64,000 bases of DNA from Acidobacteriota bacterium (GCA_028875575.1 JAPPDF010000030.1:32077-96076); one strand, 5' to 3'; counted from the stretch's first letter, positions 1 to 10,732 are shown. A program made the numbers and translations. Notes: generated by a model from the letters alone, not told the origin.

Positions 1-253
1 CGAAGATGGAGAGGTCCTCGCGGCCCATCCGCGGTTGAACCGGGGCTCCGTCTTTCAATATCCAGAAGGGAATACAAAAGCGAATGCCGTCGGCGCCGGG
101 AGTCTTTTCGACAGGCAGGCCGGAGGGCGACAGCAGGAGGCAAAGCCCCAGTACCGCCAGCCATTTGGCTGATCGAATGCCTCTGGAAGGTACCAGCCCG
201 CATTTCTCGCCGCAGAGCTGGGCACTGGCTTCGAAAGTATTGGTCTTTGGCAC
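1..253 (-). CDS. partial secreted protein, N-terminus only (possibly VWFA-related acidobacterial family)
   Basis: The minus-strand frame from a GTG at 253 stays open to the window edge (84 codons). It has a hydrophobic signal-like segment (WLAVLGLCLLLSPSG) about 40 residues in, then a short stretch reading FWILKDGAPVQPRMGREDLSIF-like (an aspartate-glycine turn followed by a REDLSIF-type strand). That pattern resembles the first domain of secreted VWFA-related acidobacterial proteins, but the part visible is too short to be certain. The start is uncertain: no good ribosome site precedes the GTG and the frame is open further upstream. A degenerate repeat copy lies just upstream of it. Confidence 0.4.
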   Translation of the reverse strand, partial: MPKTNTFEASAQLCGEKCGLVPSRGIRSAKWLAVLGLCLLLSPSGLPVEKTPGADGIRFCIPFWILKDGAPVQPRMGREDLSIF

Positions 254-339
254 TTTGCGGCTTATTGAAACCCCCGGCCTGCGCCCGGAGTTGATCCCTT
301 TGAATAATCCTGTCCCGCGGCAGCGTTGTGGGTCAGGGG

Positions 340-545
340 AGAGCAGCATAGCTGCGGCTCAGGGTCGCCTGCTGGGCGAACCTGACGGAGCATGTGACGG
401 TTTGCGTTTGGCTGCCAAGTCGGCGTCCTTCCGCGGGCGGAGGCAGGGCCCCGGGGTGGTGTGAAACCTGCACAGCCGCAGCCGCGTACGCGGCGAATCG
501 GATGCGCCCTTCCCGTGCGCACCAACTCTCCAAAATCACGCCCAT
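340..545 (-). repeat. degenerate copy of the 260-bp GC-rich intergenic repeat (family E1)
   Basis: The stretch from GCATAGCTGCGGCTCAGGGT to the CCAACTCTCCAAAATCACGCC end matches, in the same order, the minus-oriented E1 copy at 44850-45118 (same GCGGCTCAGGGT block, same CGCGGCGAAT block, same TCTCCAAA-ACGCC end). The central GC hairpin is eroded. This copy fills the gap between the edge gene and the outer-membrane barrel gene; no coding region is supported here. Confidence 0.5.
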
Positions 546-603
546 CACCTACCTCGCTCCCTGCACTTTCCTCGGGAGCCCGGCGACCCGGCGAGCACTG
601 TGG

Positions 604-3576
604 CTAGAAACTCAAACGGAGTCCAAGCTGGACGATGCGTCCGCCGCGGGAGCCGATGATCCTGCCGGCGTTGCTGTTGGGATTTTCGTGGGACCCGATG
701 AAGGTGTCGGGCCGGTTGAGGTTGGCGTGGTTGAGGGCGTTGAAGGCCTCGCCGATCAGCTCCAACGTCCAGTCCTCGCTCACCGGCAACCGCTTGCTCA
801 GGGACATGTCGAGGTTCCAGAAGCTGGGGTTCCGCAAGGTTGGATGATAGCGCGACCCATTTCCCAGGGTGAAGTCGGCCGGCTGCTCGAAGGCCAAAGG
901 ATTGAACCAACGCCACGGCGAGCGATCCTCCAGGTGGGGATCGACCCCGGGCACCAGATTGACCCTCAAGGATTCGGCGACTCCGCCGGTGTTGTTGAAC
1001 AGCGGTCTCAGCTGAATCGGAGTGCCGCTCTGGAAGATGCTCATGCCGCTCATGGTCCATCCTCGCCCCAGGGCGTTGATCCAATTACGGGAGCTGGAGA
1101 AACGGCGGCCTTCGCCGAAGGGCAGCTCATAGAGATAACTGGCTCGCAAGCGGTGGGTTCTGTCGTTGGAGGAAAGCGACTTTTCGGCTTGCAGGTTGGT
1201 CGAATTCTGGGGAGGCTTGCCTTTCAGCAGGTTGTCGATGGCCTTGGAATAGGAGTATGAGCCGGTGAAGCTGAGACCCCTGGAAAGCCGCTTGTCGACC
1301 CGGAGCACCCCACGATGGATGGCGTTCGATCCGGCAGGGTAGCCGTACCCATGGGCGATGCGGCGATACTGGGGAAAGGGTCGCAGCGACTGTCTGAAGT
1401 CCAGGTCGTTCAGTTGGTCCCGGAACTGCAGGGCGGAAGGGGGCAGCGGGTTGAGATTCACGTCGTTACCCATGGGGAGATGAGTCCCGCGTTCCCCGAA
1501 GTAGCCCACACGCACTGCGAAATCGGAAAAGTCTCTCTCGACTTCGAGCCGCCACTCGTGGACTTCGGGCGTTTCGGCATCGGGCTCGAAGTATGCGGCA
1601 TCCTGGTGGTTGGCGGCAGTCGAAGTGAGGTCCGGCGGGTTGGCCACCTGAGGGAATCCTTGCCGGAGCAGCATTACCGGCTCCAACTGCCGGTTGGGCG
1701 AAGTGAGGAGCGGCGAGGCGTTAAACCCCAAGGTGCCCAGGTGGGTCGGGTCCAGTGGGAGGGAACCGGAATAAAGCCCGTAGTTGGCGCGTATGACCGT
1801 CCTGCGATCCCCCCAGGGGCTCACCGCGACGGCGACTCCAGGTTCCCAATTGAGCTGGTTAGGCAAAAAGGATCTTGGCTGGCCATCCCGGCCCGCGAAA
1901 ACCAGGATCCCCGGTCGCCCGTTCTCTGGGTTCAGACCCTCGAAATCCAAGCTGGAGTGCCGGTCGAATTTTTCGCGAGGCGCCGCGTCGAATTCCAAAT
2001 TCAACCGAAATGTCCAGGTGAGTTTGGGAGTGATCTGATATTCGTCAGTGACTCCCACCTCATACTGCTCGGATCGCAGGTAGGTGGGGTGCAATACCAT
2101 CGACTGCTCGGCACGGTCGGGCATCCCCAGCAGGAACTGGGCGGCGGGGCTTCCCGTGTTGTTGATGCCCGGCAGCCCTGTCAGTTCGCCGGAAAAATCG
2201 AATCGGCCCGAAGGGTACCGGGAGCGAAAGCTGTTCAACTGTCGCCGGTAGGCCTTGCCGTGCAGCTTCAGATTGTGTTTGTTGTAGCGCAGGCTGATTG
2301 CTTCAGACAGAGAATAGTCGGCAATCTGGTAACGGGCCAACGCCCCGGGTCGGGTGCCGATATCGACAAAGCGGCCCAGGCTGAATCGAGGAAAGGCGCC
2401 GCTTCCCAGTCCGCTGATCCCGAGCTGTTCCGGGAAATGGGTCCGGTAGATATTTTCCTGGGCACTGGCCAGGGATCGATGCCGCGCCCACAAGGAGAAC
2501 TGGTTGACCACTCGGGGCGAGACGCTGAAGGTGTGGCTGAACCGTCCACTCCGGGAGCCGACACGGCGCTGGGGCCTGCGCGGGTTGGCCGGGTTGTCGA
2601 AAATCGGGGAAGAGCCGTCGATCCCGCTGGAGAAGCGGCCGTTCCAGGTGAGCTTGTGCCTGGTTCCGACATCGTGGTCAAGCTTCCAGGCCGTTCCGTT
2701 GGGCGTGTTGGTTTCGGCCGCGTTGGTAAAAAAATTGTTCCGCAGGAATGGGCCGACGCTGGTGTTGGGATGGGGATAGTAGGTCAGGGCTTTCAGGGCG
2801 ACCGGGTCCAGCCGCTGGGCCGGGATGCGGTTCCCCGGAAAGGGGTCGCGCAGGTACTGCAGATTGGACAAGGACACCGGTTGGCCGGGATCGTATTCGG
2901 GGTTGGGCCGGGTGGTGGCCGGGTCGTAGATCTGGACCGGGCGACCGGCGTTGTCGACCAGGTCGGAAAAGTCTCCCGAACGTTGCAGTGGCGTTAGTAC
3001 GTCTCCCAAAAAGGGTCGCGAGATCCTTTCCCGGGTGCCCTCGTAGACGATGGAGAAGAAGGTCTGCCCCCTGCCGTCGTAGAGCCCCGGAACCGTGACC
3101 GGTCCGGTCAGGTTGAAACCGAACTGATTCCGCCGCAATATCGACTTGGTCCCGTTGGCCTGCCGGACCTCGTGGGGCAGGGCATCCAGCGCGTCGTTGC
3201 GAAAGTAATGGTAGAGGTTGCCGCGGTAATCCCGCGAGATGCGCCGGGAACCGTTGCCCTTCTCGCCGCCGGGGTAATCCAGCGTGATCCGTTGGATCTG
3301 GGCCCGGTATTCACGAATGGCCCTCCGCAGCTCGACGGGAACGGCTGGAGCCGGGGATGCCGACCCCACGGGCTCGAGGGGACCCAGCCCGGCAATGGTC
3401 CGCGGAGCCGAGGTCGCGGCGGCAGGTTGCGCCGCAGCCTTCTTCTCCTCCCCCAGAACGGCTGGCGGGGAAGAGGCCAGGCTGAGCAAAGCCAGGGCAA
3501 GAAGGGTCCCCGAGTTCCGCAAACAGAATCGATTGAGGTTGCTGAAATCCAAGATCAAGGCAGCTCGTTTTCGCAC
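604..3576 (-). CDS. Oar-like TonB-dependent receptor beta-barrel protein lacking a recognisable plug domain
   Basis: About 990 residues. The body has the hallmarks of the acidobacterial Oar-like TonB-receptor barrel: NQFGFNLTGPV, the PGLYDGRGQTFFSIVYEGTR block, SYSYSKAID, and a C-terminal LGLRLSF ending in phenylalanine, as expected for outer-membrane insertion. Normal family members carry a carboxypeptidase-regulatory-like domain and a plug before this barrel. Here the barrel is reached after only about 140 residues of signal segment and Ala/Pro-rich linker. I chose GTG at 3576 because GGTGGAG sits 6 nt upstream; a TTG at 3591 is the longest alternative but has no ribosome site. Transport substrate is unknown, and without a plug it may be a structural or degenerate paralogue. 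Confidence 0.8.
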   Translation of the reverse strand: MRKRAALILDFSNLNRFCLRNSGTLLALALLSLASSPPAVLGEEKKAAAQPAAATSAPRTIAGLGPLEPVGSASPAPAVPVELRRAIREYRAQIQRITLDYPGGEKGNGSRRISRDYRGNLYHYFRNDALDALPHEVRQANGTKSILRRNQFGFNLTGPVTVPGLYDGRGQTFFSIVYEGTRERISRPFLGDVLTPLQRSGDFSDLVDNAGRPVQIYDPATTRPNPEYDPGQPVSLSNLQYLRDPFPGNRIPAQRLDPVALKALTYYPHPNTSVGPFLRNNFFTNAAETNTPNGTAWKLDHDVGTRHKLTWNGRFSSGIDGSSPIFDNPANPRRPQRRVGSRSGRFSHTFSVSPRVVNQFSLWARHRSLASAQENIYRTHFPEQLGISGLGSGAFPRFSLGRFVDIGTRPGALARYQIADYSLSEAISLRYNKHNLKLHGKAYRRQLNSFRSRYPSGRFDFSGELTGLPGINNTGSPAAQFLLGMPDRAEQSMVLHPTYLRSEQYEVGVTDEYQITPKLTWTFRLNLEFDAAPREKFDRHSSLDFEGLNPENGRPGILVFAGRDGQPRSFLPNQLNWEPGVAVAVSPWGDRRTVIRANYGLYSGSLPLDPTHLGTLGFNASPLLTSPNRQLEPVMLLRQGFPQVANPPDLTSTAANHQDAAYFEPDAETPEVHEWRLEVERDFSDFAVRVGYFGERGTHLPMGNDVNLNPLPPSALQFRDQLNDLDFRQSLRPFPQYRRIAHGYGYPAGSNAIHRGVLRVDKRLSRGLSFTGSYSYSKAIDNLLKGKPPQNSTNLQAEKSLSSNDRTHRLRASYLYELPFGEGRRFSSSRNWINALGRGWTMSGMSIFQSGTPIQLRPLFNNTGGVAESLRVNLVPGVDPHLEDRSPWRWFNPLAFEQPADFTLGNGSRYHPTLRNPSFWNLDMSLSKRLPVSEDWTLELIGEAFNALNHANLNRPDTFIGSHENPNSNAGRIIGSRGGRIVQLGLRLSF

Positions 3577-3598
3577 GCAATTCTCCACCAAACAGGCT

Positions 3599-3628
3599 AG
3601 TATCCACCAACTAACATCGGATTGTCAA
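3599..3628 (-). promoter_or_regulatory. candidate sigma70 promoter of the barrel gene
   Basis: On the minus strand TTGACA (3628-3623) is followed after 18 bp by GATACT (3604-3599). The -35 hexamer is perfect. Predicted transcription would begin near 3592, leaving only about 16 nt of leader before the GTG start at 3576. Confidence 0.45.
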
Positions 3629-3689
3629 TAGTTTAGCGGGAATTCGGTTAAACCTGACGGCTCGGTCGCGATCGTCCGTGCCGGATGTT

Positions 3690-3850
3690 GTGGGGAGGAG
3701 ACGCCGCCCAAGACCGCCGACACACACTCACGGAGCGCCGCGTTGCCCCCCCTGCGGCTCGTCTGCCGGCTCCGCCGAGCCGAATGGCGAAGGCTGATGC
3801 GGTGGGGAGCGATCCCGGACCGGCGCTCCAGGGCTCAATGAATCCGATGC
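3690..3850 (-). repeat. degenerate copy of intergenic repeat family E2
   Basis: GGCGAAGGCTGATGCGGTGG is the reverse complement of the start of the E2 copies at 23270 and 24780 (CCACCGCATCAGCCTTCGCC). The matching hairpin core is lost. This fills most of the 359-bp gap between the barrel gene and the Nudix gene; no gene is visible in it. Confidence 0.5.
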
Positions 3851-3935
3851 CGCCGCAGCCGCTAAAGTGGCGAATCAGGTCCATCATTCCGGAACCAACC
3901 ACCTCTCCCTGTCACAACAACTTGTCTCCCCCGAC

Positions 3936-4328
3936 TCATCCGCCGGACCGGAGCTTTATCATCAGGGATTCGTTGGCCGGAGGGAAGCGGTAGTTCCCGA
4001 GATCATCGGGAGTCACCCATGCGAAGCGTTGGCATCCCAAAGCCTGAATTTCGCCACCGACGTAACGGCACTTGAAGAATTTCAGGCAAACGGTTTTCTC
4101 CGGATAGTCGTATTCAATGGTTTCGAACAACTCTCCTGCAACCACCTCAATGTTGAGTTCCTCCCGTAGTTCGCGGACCAGGCATTCCCGGATGGATTCC
4201 TCCTGCTTGCGCTTGCCGCCAGGAAGTTCCCACAGCCCGGAAAGATGGGAGCCCGGCAGCCTCTGGGTAATGAGCAGGCGCCCTTCCCGGAAGAGAATGG
4301 CGGCAGCGACTTCGACAGTGGGTTTCAC
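3936..4328 (-). CDS. mutT: Nudix hydrolase, MutT-like (8-oxo-dGTP diphosphatase family)
   Basis: A 130-residue single-domain Nudix protein. The Nudix box runs from Gly38 to Ile60 (G-x5-E-x7-REL-x-EEL-N-I): the metal-binding glutamates are present and the usual glycine near the end is an asparagine. The preceding LWELPGGK is typical of MutT and relatives. MutT hydrolyses 8-oxo-dGTP to prevent A:T to C:G transversions, but many small Nudix proteins of this size act on other nucleotides, so the exact substrate is not fixed. It is a lone gene transcribed away from the ATP synthase cluster; length is normal for MutT. Confidence 0.82.
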   Translation of the reverse strand: MKPTVEVAAAILFREGRLLITQRLPGSHLSGLWELPGGKRKQEESIRECLVRELREELNIEVVAGELFETIEYDYPEKTVCLKFFKCRYVGGEIQALGCQRFAWVTPDDLGNYRFPPANESLMIKLRSGG

Positions 4329-4396
4329 GGGACGGAGGGCCTTGCGGCGGGTTCCCCTATGCTCTTCAGAGGCGATGGTTTGAGGTAAAAGGGACC

Positions 4397-4425
4397 TTGA
4401 CCGGAATCCCAGTTTGTGATAATTT
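4397..4425 (+). promoter_or_regulatory. candidate promoter of the ATP synthase cluster
   Basis: TTGACC (4397-4402) is followed after 17 bp by TAATTT (4420-4425), within the AT-richer GTGATAATTTTC context. A small perfect hairpin, CCCGGC-CGTT-GCCGGG (4485-4500), lies in the would-be leader, 24 nt before the first atp start codon. Hexamer match is only moderate. Confidence 0.35.
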
Positions 4426-4523
4426 TCTCATGCTTTTTCGGCTTCCGGTGGCAGCCGTAAAACGGACTCGGAATCTGGTATGTTCCCGGCCGTTGCCGGG
4501 ATGAGGTCGCGAATCGCTGAAAT

Positions 4524-4946
4524 ATGGAATTGGTGCAGCCAGATCTGTCGGTGCTAGTGGTTATTCTGCTGGTCCTGTCCCTCTATTTCATCTTAAAACG
4601 ATCATTTTTCAATCCCATCAACAAGATATTGGAGGATCGGGAGGCGGCGATTCATGGTGCGCAGCGAAAAGCCAACGACAGGCTTGGCGAATTCGAGGAG
4701 AAGTCTCGCATTTATCAAGACCAATTGAACGCTGCCCGCCAGAAGATCTACCGTCAACAGGAGACCCTTCGCTCGGAAGCCCTCGACCAGAGAGCCGGAA
4801 TTCTGGCCAGGGGACGTCAGGAGGCGGAGGGACTCATCCAGTCTACCCGAGACGAACTGCAAAACCAGGTTGCTTCCGCCAAGAACGACCTGGAATCCGA
4901 CTTGACCAAATTCGCAGATGGAATCGTTAAGGCGATCCTGCGCTAG
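4524..4946 (+). CDS. atpF: ATP synthase F0 subunit b-type stalk protein (first copy, b'-like)
   Basis: A 140-residue protein with one N-terminal membrane helix (residues about 9-25, VLVVILLVLSLYFILK) followed by a long charged, Gln/Arg/Glu-rich helix: the layout of an F0 b/b' subunit that forms the peripheral stalk linking F0 to F1. It is the shorter and signal-less of two tandem b-type genes, which is why b' is suggested. Its last 29 bp overlap the next b-type gene, implying coupled translation. No clear ribosome site is seen at the ATG. Which of the two would be called b or b' cannot be settled from sequence alone. Confidence 0.82.
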   Translation: MELVQPDLSVLVVILLVLSLYFILKRSFFNPINKILEDREAAIHGAQRKANDRLGEFEEKSRIYQDQLNAARQKIYRQQETLRSEALDQRAGILARGRQEAEGLIQSTRDELQNQVASAKNDLESDLTKFADGIVKAILR

Positions 4947-5553
4947 GTTGTCCTCGCCAGGATCTTTTCTCATCGCTCTGACAGGGGTGTCGCTTGCTTT
5001 CTGTCTGGTTCTGCCGGTTCCCGGGGCAGCGGCATCGGGCGGTGACGCCGCCGCCGCGGGCGACGATCACGGCAGCCCTCTTTCGAGCGTCTGGAAGTGG
5101 GGAAACTTCGTTCTCCTCTTCGGGGGACTGGCCTACTATTTGCGACGGCCGCTGCGGGAGTTTCTCCAAGCGAGGGCTCGGGGTATTGAAGAGGGGCTCG
5201 CCAGCGGCAAGCGGGCCCAGGAGGAAGCCGAGGCAAAAACGTCCGCAATCGAGTCTAAACTGGCTCGCCTGGACGAAGAGATCGACGGCTTGAAGCAGCA
5301 GGCGGCCCGTGAGTCCGAGGAGGAGAGGCAGCGCGTCATCGACAGTTCCCGGGCCGAGGCGGAAAGAATCGTGGCCATGGCCAGAAGGGAAATCGAGGTG
5401 TTGCAGCGTTCGGCGCAAGCGGAGCTCAAGGCTCACGTGGCCCGGTTGGCGGTCGATCTGGCGGAGGAACGGCTGCGAGGGGACCTGGAGCCGAGCCAGA
5501 ACCAACACATTATTTCCAGGTTTGTTCGTTCTCTGAAGGAAACCCGGTCCTGA
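4918..5553 (+). CDS. atpF: ATP synthase F0 subunit b (second copy, with signal-peptide-like N-terminus)
   Basis: 211 residues. There is a cleavable-looking N-terminal hydrophobic segment (about residues 15-38, ending near VPGAAASGG), then a short Gly/Asp/His loop, then a second membrane helix (WKWGNFVLLFGGLAYYL, about 58-76) and a long coiled-coil stalk. The second helix plus coiled coil is the true b-subunit part; the extra N-terminal segment would place the loop outside the membrane before insertion. It overlaps the preceding stalk gene by 29 bp and is followed after 32 bp by atpH. With the preceding gene it would form a heterodimeric peripheral stalk. Confidence 0.85.
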   Translation: MESLRRSCARLSSPGSFLIALTGVSLAFCLVLPVPGAAASGGDAAAAGDDHGSPLSSVWKWGNFVLLFGGLAYYLRRPLREFLQARARGIEEGLASGKRAQEEAEAKTSAIESKLARLDEEIDGLKQQAARESEEERQRVIDSSRAEAERIVAMARREIEVLQRSAQAELKAHVARLAVDLAEERLRGDLEPSQNQHIISRFVRSLKETRS

Positions 5554-5585
5554 CTGGGCGCGGGCGAAGCACTTGGGGTTGCGGG

Positions 5586-6125
5586 ATGGCGACCATTGCC
5601 AATCGGTATGCCAGGGCGCTGGCGGACGTCAGTTTCAAGCTCGGCCGGCACGAGGCGGTTGAGCGGGAGTTGGAGCAGTTCGGGCGGTTGCTCGATGGCA
5701 ATCGGGAACTGTCGGCATTTTACGAGGACCCCGCCATCAGCGCGGTCAGAAAAAAGGCCGCCACGAGGCAACTGCTTGCCAGGCTGGATTTCTGCAAGAC
5801 GACCGGCAATTTCATTCACGTCCTGGTCGAGCGCGACCGGATGGGTCATTTCAAGGAGATGCTGGAAGCGTTTCGGCGGGGGGTCCGGGATCGCCTGGGG
5901 ATCGTGGAAGTCGGGGTGACCACCTCGACCCAGATCGGCCAGCCGCTTCGGGACCAGTTGACACGGGTCCTGGAGCAGCTCAGCGGCAAGCGGGTCCAGC
6001 TCCACTTCCGCACCGACCCGCATATCCTGGGTGGAGTCATCGCGCGTGTGGGCGACACCATCTACGACGGTTCGGTTCGACAGCAGTTGCAGCAGATGAG
6101 GGAGCGTCTCAGCACGCAGGGTTGA
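5586..6125 (+). CDS. atpH: ATP synthase F1 subunit delta
   Basis: 179 residues, the usual length for delta (OSCP), the F1 subunit at the top of the peripheral stalk. The start [17 protein letters not shown] is characteristic, as is the C-terminal region [21 protein letters not shown], which matches the conserved GG-x4-G-x3-DGS motif. It lies between the b-type gene and atpA in the standard order, with a gap of 22 bp to atpA. Confidence 0.95.
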   Translation: MATIANRYARALADVSFKLGRHEAVERELEQFGRLLDGNRELSAFYEDPAISAVRKKAATRQLLARLDFCKTTGNFIHVLVERDRMGHFKEMLEAFRRGVRDRLGIVEVGVTTSTQIGQPLRDQLTRVLEQLSGKRVQLHFRTDPHILGGVIARVGDTIYDGSVRQQLQQMRERLSTQG

Positions 6126-6147
6126 ACTGAGCCAGGGAGAGAACCCG

Positions 6148-7686
6148 ATGGGAATCAAGGCGGAAGAGATCAGTCAGATCATTCGGGCGCAGATCGAGGA
6201 GTTCGACGCGGGTCCGGTGGTCAGCGAAGTGGGAACGGTCATTTCGGTCGGGGACGGCATCGCCCGGATCCACGGCCTGGAAAAAGTGATGTACAGCGAG
6301 CTGTTGGAGTTCCCCCACGGGATTTCCGGCATGGCGCTCAACCTGGAGGAGGACCAGGTAGGCTCGGTGCTGCTGGGAGAGGCTTCCGAAATCAAGGAAG
6401 GCGACCTGGTGAAGCGGACCAGGAAGATCATGGCGGTTCCGGTGGGAGAAGCCATGGTCGGCCGTGTGGTGGATCCCCTGGGGCAGCCGGTCGACGGCAA
6501 GGGGCCCATTCCAACCGATCGTCTCAATCCGGTCGAGCGCATCGCGCCGGGAATCGTGGACCGCGAGCCCGTCAAGCAGCCCTTGCAGACGGGGCTCAAA
6601 TCCATCGACTCCATGATCCCCATCGGACGGGGGCAGCGGGAGCTCATTATCGGCGACCGCCAGACCGGAAAGACGGCCGTGGCCGTGGACACGATCATCA
6701 ATCAGAAGGACGGCGACGTCATCTGCATCTACGTGGCCATCGGCCAGAAGCGCTCCACCATCGCCCAGGTGGTTCAGACCCTGGTGGACAACGACGCCAT
6801 GGACTACACCATCGTGGTGTCGGCCTCCGCCTCCGAGCCGGCTCCCCTGCAGTACCTGGCCCCCTACGCCGGCTGCGCCATCGGTGAATATTTCCGCGAC
6901 AGCGGGCGGCACACGGTCTGCATCTACGACGACCTCTCCAAGCACGCGGCCGCCTACCGGGAGATCTCGCTGCTGCTGCGGCGCCCGCCGGGCCGGGAGG
7001 CTTATCCGGGCGACGTCTTCTACCTGCACTCCCGCCTGCTGGAGCGGGCGGCCAAGCTGAACGATTCTCAGGGAGGCGGGTCACTGACGGCCCTGCCGAT
7101 TATCGAGACCCAGGCCGGAGACGTTTCCGCCTACATCCCCACCAACGTGATTTCGATCACCGATGGACAGATCTACCTGGAAGCCGACCTCTTTCACTCG
7201 GGCATCCGGCCTGCCATCAACGTGGGGCTGTCGGTCTCCCGCGTGGGAGGCAGCGCTCAGATCAAGGCCATGCGCCAGATCGCGGGGACCTTGCGGCTGG
7301 AACTGGCCCAATACCGCGAGCTGGCGGCTTTCGCCCAGTTCGGAAGCGACCTCGACAAGGCATCGCAGGCCCAGCTCAACCGCGGGCAGCGATTGGTCGA
7401 GGTGCTGAAGCAGGGCCAGTACGCACCCCTGCCGGTTGACAAGCAGGTCATCACAATCTACGCCGCCACCAACGGCTATCTCGATTCCCTGGAGGTTGCC
7501 GACTGCGGGGCCTTCGAGGAGGCGCTCTACCATTTTCTGGACACCCACCATCCCTCCCTGGGAGCCAGGATTCTGGAGCAGGGGCAGCTCGACGATTCGC
7601 TGAGGGCGGAACTCGAGACTGTCCTGGATGAGTTCGGCCGGAAATTCGCTGCCGAAAAGACGCAGCCGGGTTCGAGCGCTGCCTGA
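6148..7686 (+). CDS. atpA: ATP synthase F1 subunit alpha
   Basis: 512 residues, full length. The P-loop is GDRQTGKT at residues 169-176; it is followed by the family motif [10 protein letters not shown], and the alpha-specific arginine-finger region [14 protein letters not shown] is intact. In the F1 hexamer alpha carries the non-catalytic nucleotide sites and supplies the arginine finger to beta. The start ATG is preceded by AGGGAGAG about 7 nt upstream. The stop codon is 7 nt upstream of the atpG start, so the two are almost certainly co-translated. Confidence 0.98.
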   Translation: MGIKAEEISQIIRAQIEEFDAGPVVSEVGTVISVGDGIARIHGLEKVMYSELLEFPHGISGMALNLEEDQVGSVLLGEASEIKEGDLVKRTRKIMAVPVGEAMVGRVVDPLGQPVDGKGPIPTDRLNPVERIAPGIVDREPVKQPLQTGLKSIDSMIPIGRGQRELIIGDRQTGKTAVAVDTIINQKDGDVICIYVAIGQKRSTIAQVVQTLVDNDAMDYTIVVSASASEPAPLQYLAPYAGCAIGEYFRDSGRHTVCIYDDLSKHAAAYREISLLLRRPPGREAYPGDVFYLHSRLLERAAKLNDSQGGGSLTALPIIETQAGDVSAYIPTNVISITDGQIYLEADLFHSGIRPAINVGLSVSRVGGSAQIKAMRQIAGTLRLELAQYRELAAFAQFGSDLDKASQAQLNRGQRLVEVLKQGQYAPLPVDKQVITIYAATNGYLDSLEVADCGAFEEALYHFLDTHHPSLGARILEQGQLDDSLRAELETVLDEFGRKFAAEKTQPGSSAA

Positions 7687-7693
7687 GGGGAAC

Positions 7694-8551
7694 ATGCCCA
7701 ACGTCCTGGACATCCGGCGCCGCATTCGCTCGGTCCGCAACACCCAGCAGATCACCAAGGCCATGAAGATGGTCTCCGCCGCCAAGCTGAGGAGAGCCCA
7801 GGAGGCCATCTTGAGAGCCCGGCCCTACGCCGGCCAAATCCTCGAGGTGGTCAGGAGCCTGATGGCCCGCTCCGAGATCCGGCGGCATCCCCTTCTGGAA
7901 GAGCGGGAGGAAAAGAGCATTCAGTTGGTGGTGGTCACCGCCGACAAGGGGCTGTGCGGCGCCTTCAACGCCAACATCGTGAAGGCGGCGGAAGGATTCA
8001 TCCGGGAAAAGGGCGACCGTTCGCTCGACCTGTTCTGCGTCGGGCGCAAGGGCCTGGAATACTTCGGCAAACGCACCACCCCCATCCGGCACCGGCAGGT
8101 CAACCTCTTTCAACGGGTCGAGTACGCCCACGCCCGCCAGATCACCGGCAAGCTGGTTTCCCAGTTCCTGTCCGGAGAGCGCGACGCCGTCTACCTGCTC
8201 TACAACGAGTTCAAGTCGGTCATCCAGCAGCGGATCGCGGTGGAGCGGCTGCTGCCCATTCCGCCGATCGCGCTGTCTCCGGAGCAGAGTCCGGTCGACT
8301 ACATCTACGAGCAGCCCGCGGCCGTGATTCTCAACACCCTTATGCCCAGGCATGTCGAAGTCCAGGTCTTTCGGGCCCTGCTGGAGTCTTCCGCGGCCGA
8401 GCACGGCGCCCGGATGACCGCCATGGACGCCGCCACCAACAACGCGGTGGAGATGATCGAGTCGCTGACCCTCACCATGAACCGGGCTCGCCAGGCGGGA
8501 ATTACCAAGGAGATTATCGAGGTGGTGAGCGGCGCCGCCGCTCTGACCTAG
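7694..8551 (+). CDS. atpG: ATP synthase F1 subunit gamma
   Basis: 285 residues when started at the ATG at 7694, which follows a GAGGGG ribosome site and gives the canonical N-terminus MPNVLDIRRRIRSVRNTQQI. An upstream in-frame ATG at 7628 would place 22 extra residues inside atpA and is rejected. Conserved segments include TKAMKMVSAAKLRRAQ and, near the C-terminus, ATNNAVEMIESLTL and NRARQAGITKEI, the rotor-shaft helices. A large 349-bp spacer follows before atpD. Confidence 0.97.
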   Translation: MPNVLDIRRRIRSVRNTQQITKAMKMVSAAKLRRAQEAILRARPYAGQILEVVRSLMARSEIRRHPLLEEREEKSIQLVVVTADKGLCGAFNANIVKAAEGFIREKGDRSLDLFCVGRKGLEYFGKRTTPIRHRQVNLFQRVEYAHARQITGKLVSQFLSGERDAVYLLYNEFKSVIQQRIAVERLLPIPPIALSPEQSPVDYIYEQPAAVILNTLMPRHVEVQVFRALLESSAAEHGARMTAMDAATNNAVEMIESLTLTMNRARQAGITKEIIEVVSGAAALT

Positions 8552-8830
8552 AGTGAATTGTTGATTTTTGATTTCTGAGGTTTTTGCAAGATTCGCAGCG
8601 GGGCAGGACATCTTGCCGGTAAACCTGAGGTTCTGCCTTTTTCAATATCGGGTGCGACCTGGTGAAAAATGCTGTCTAACCACAAAAAGCACAAATAATT
8701 TTTTTTGTGCCTTTTGTGGCCATTACCGATAAACGTCCCGCTGCCGAATTTTGCAAAGGGCTCTTGTGATTGTTGAATGAGGGTAAGGACAACGGGTATT
8801 GCCTCAATTCTGCAATCCGAAATTCACGAG
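8552..8830. repeat. 7-bp-periodic paired repeat element (family E4) in the atpG-atpD spacer
   Basis: Starting two bases after the atpG stop, GTTGATT-TTTGATT units (8554-8577) face an inverted arm of CAATTCT-GCAATCC-GAAATTC units at 8803-8827. The interior contains a separate strong stem-loop at 8680-8719. No coding region of credible composition is present. The spacer breaks the normally tight atpG-atpD junction. Confidence 0.5.
8680..8719. repeat. long hairpin in the atpG-atpD spacer
   Basis: CCACAAAAAGCACAAA and TTTGTGCCTTTTGTGG form a stem that pairs at 15 of 16 positions around an 8-nt AT loop. The U-rich tract is inside the loop and arm, not after the stem, so this is not a standard intrinsic terminator. 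It could slow RNA polymerase, protect mRNA ends, or be a mobile palindrome remnant. Confidence 0.7.
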
Positions 8831-8834
8831 CTGA

Positions 8835-10316
<1,482 letters not shown>

Positions 10317-10321
10317 TTCCC

Positions 10322-10732
10322 ATGGCGGACTCGACCTTCAAGCTCTCGGTGGTCTCCCCCGAACGCCTGGTTCTCTCCGAGGAGGTGGAGGAAGCCCAGG
10401 TCCCGGGCAAGAACGGCTACCTGGGCATTCTGCCCGGCCATGCCCCCATGATGACGGAGTTGGATATCGGCGAGCTGTCCTATCGCCAGGGGGATCGCAC
10501 CAGCTACCTGGCAGTGACCTGGGGCTATTGCGAGGTATTGTCCGACCAGGTGATCGTCCTGGCCGAACGGGCCGAGCGGGCCGAGGAAGTGGATCGGGAG
10601 CGGGCCCAGGCCTCCATGGAGCGGGCCCGGAAGCGGCTGTCGAACCTGCAGGATCCCGACACCGATTTCCTCAGGGCCGGAACCAGCCTGCAGCGGGCCC
10701 TGATTCGGGTGCAGGTGAGCCAAAAAGCCTGA
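10322..10732 (+). CDS. atpC: ATP synthase F1 subunit epsilon
   Basis: 136 residues with the N-terminal beta-sandwich signature (KLSVVSPERLVLSEEVEEAQ, then PGKNGYLGILPGHAPMMTEL) and a C-terminal helical hairpin region (ERAEEVDRERAQASMERARK), complete for epsilon. It is the inhibitory and coupling subunit at the foot of gamma. It closes the cluster; no a or c subunit gene follows, and the next feature is a riboswitch promoter. Confidence 0.95.
   Translation: MADSTFKLSVVSPERLVLSEEVEEAQVPGKNGYLGILPGHAPMMTELDIGELSYRQGDRTSYLAVTWGYCEVLSDQVIVLAERAERAEEVDRERAQASMERARKRLSNLQDPDTDFLRAGTSLQRALIRVQVSQKA

Noticed and set aside
1315..2997. 560-codon plus-strand frame opposite the barrel gene
   Set aside because: It has no family signature, and lies wholly antisense to a clear outer-membrane protein gene in high-GC DNA, where long shadow frames are normal.
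8680..8719. Hairpin as an intrinsic terminator after atpG
   Set aside because: The T-run is within the loop and arm and no U-tract follows the stem, so the usual terminator geometry is absent.
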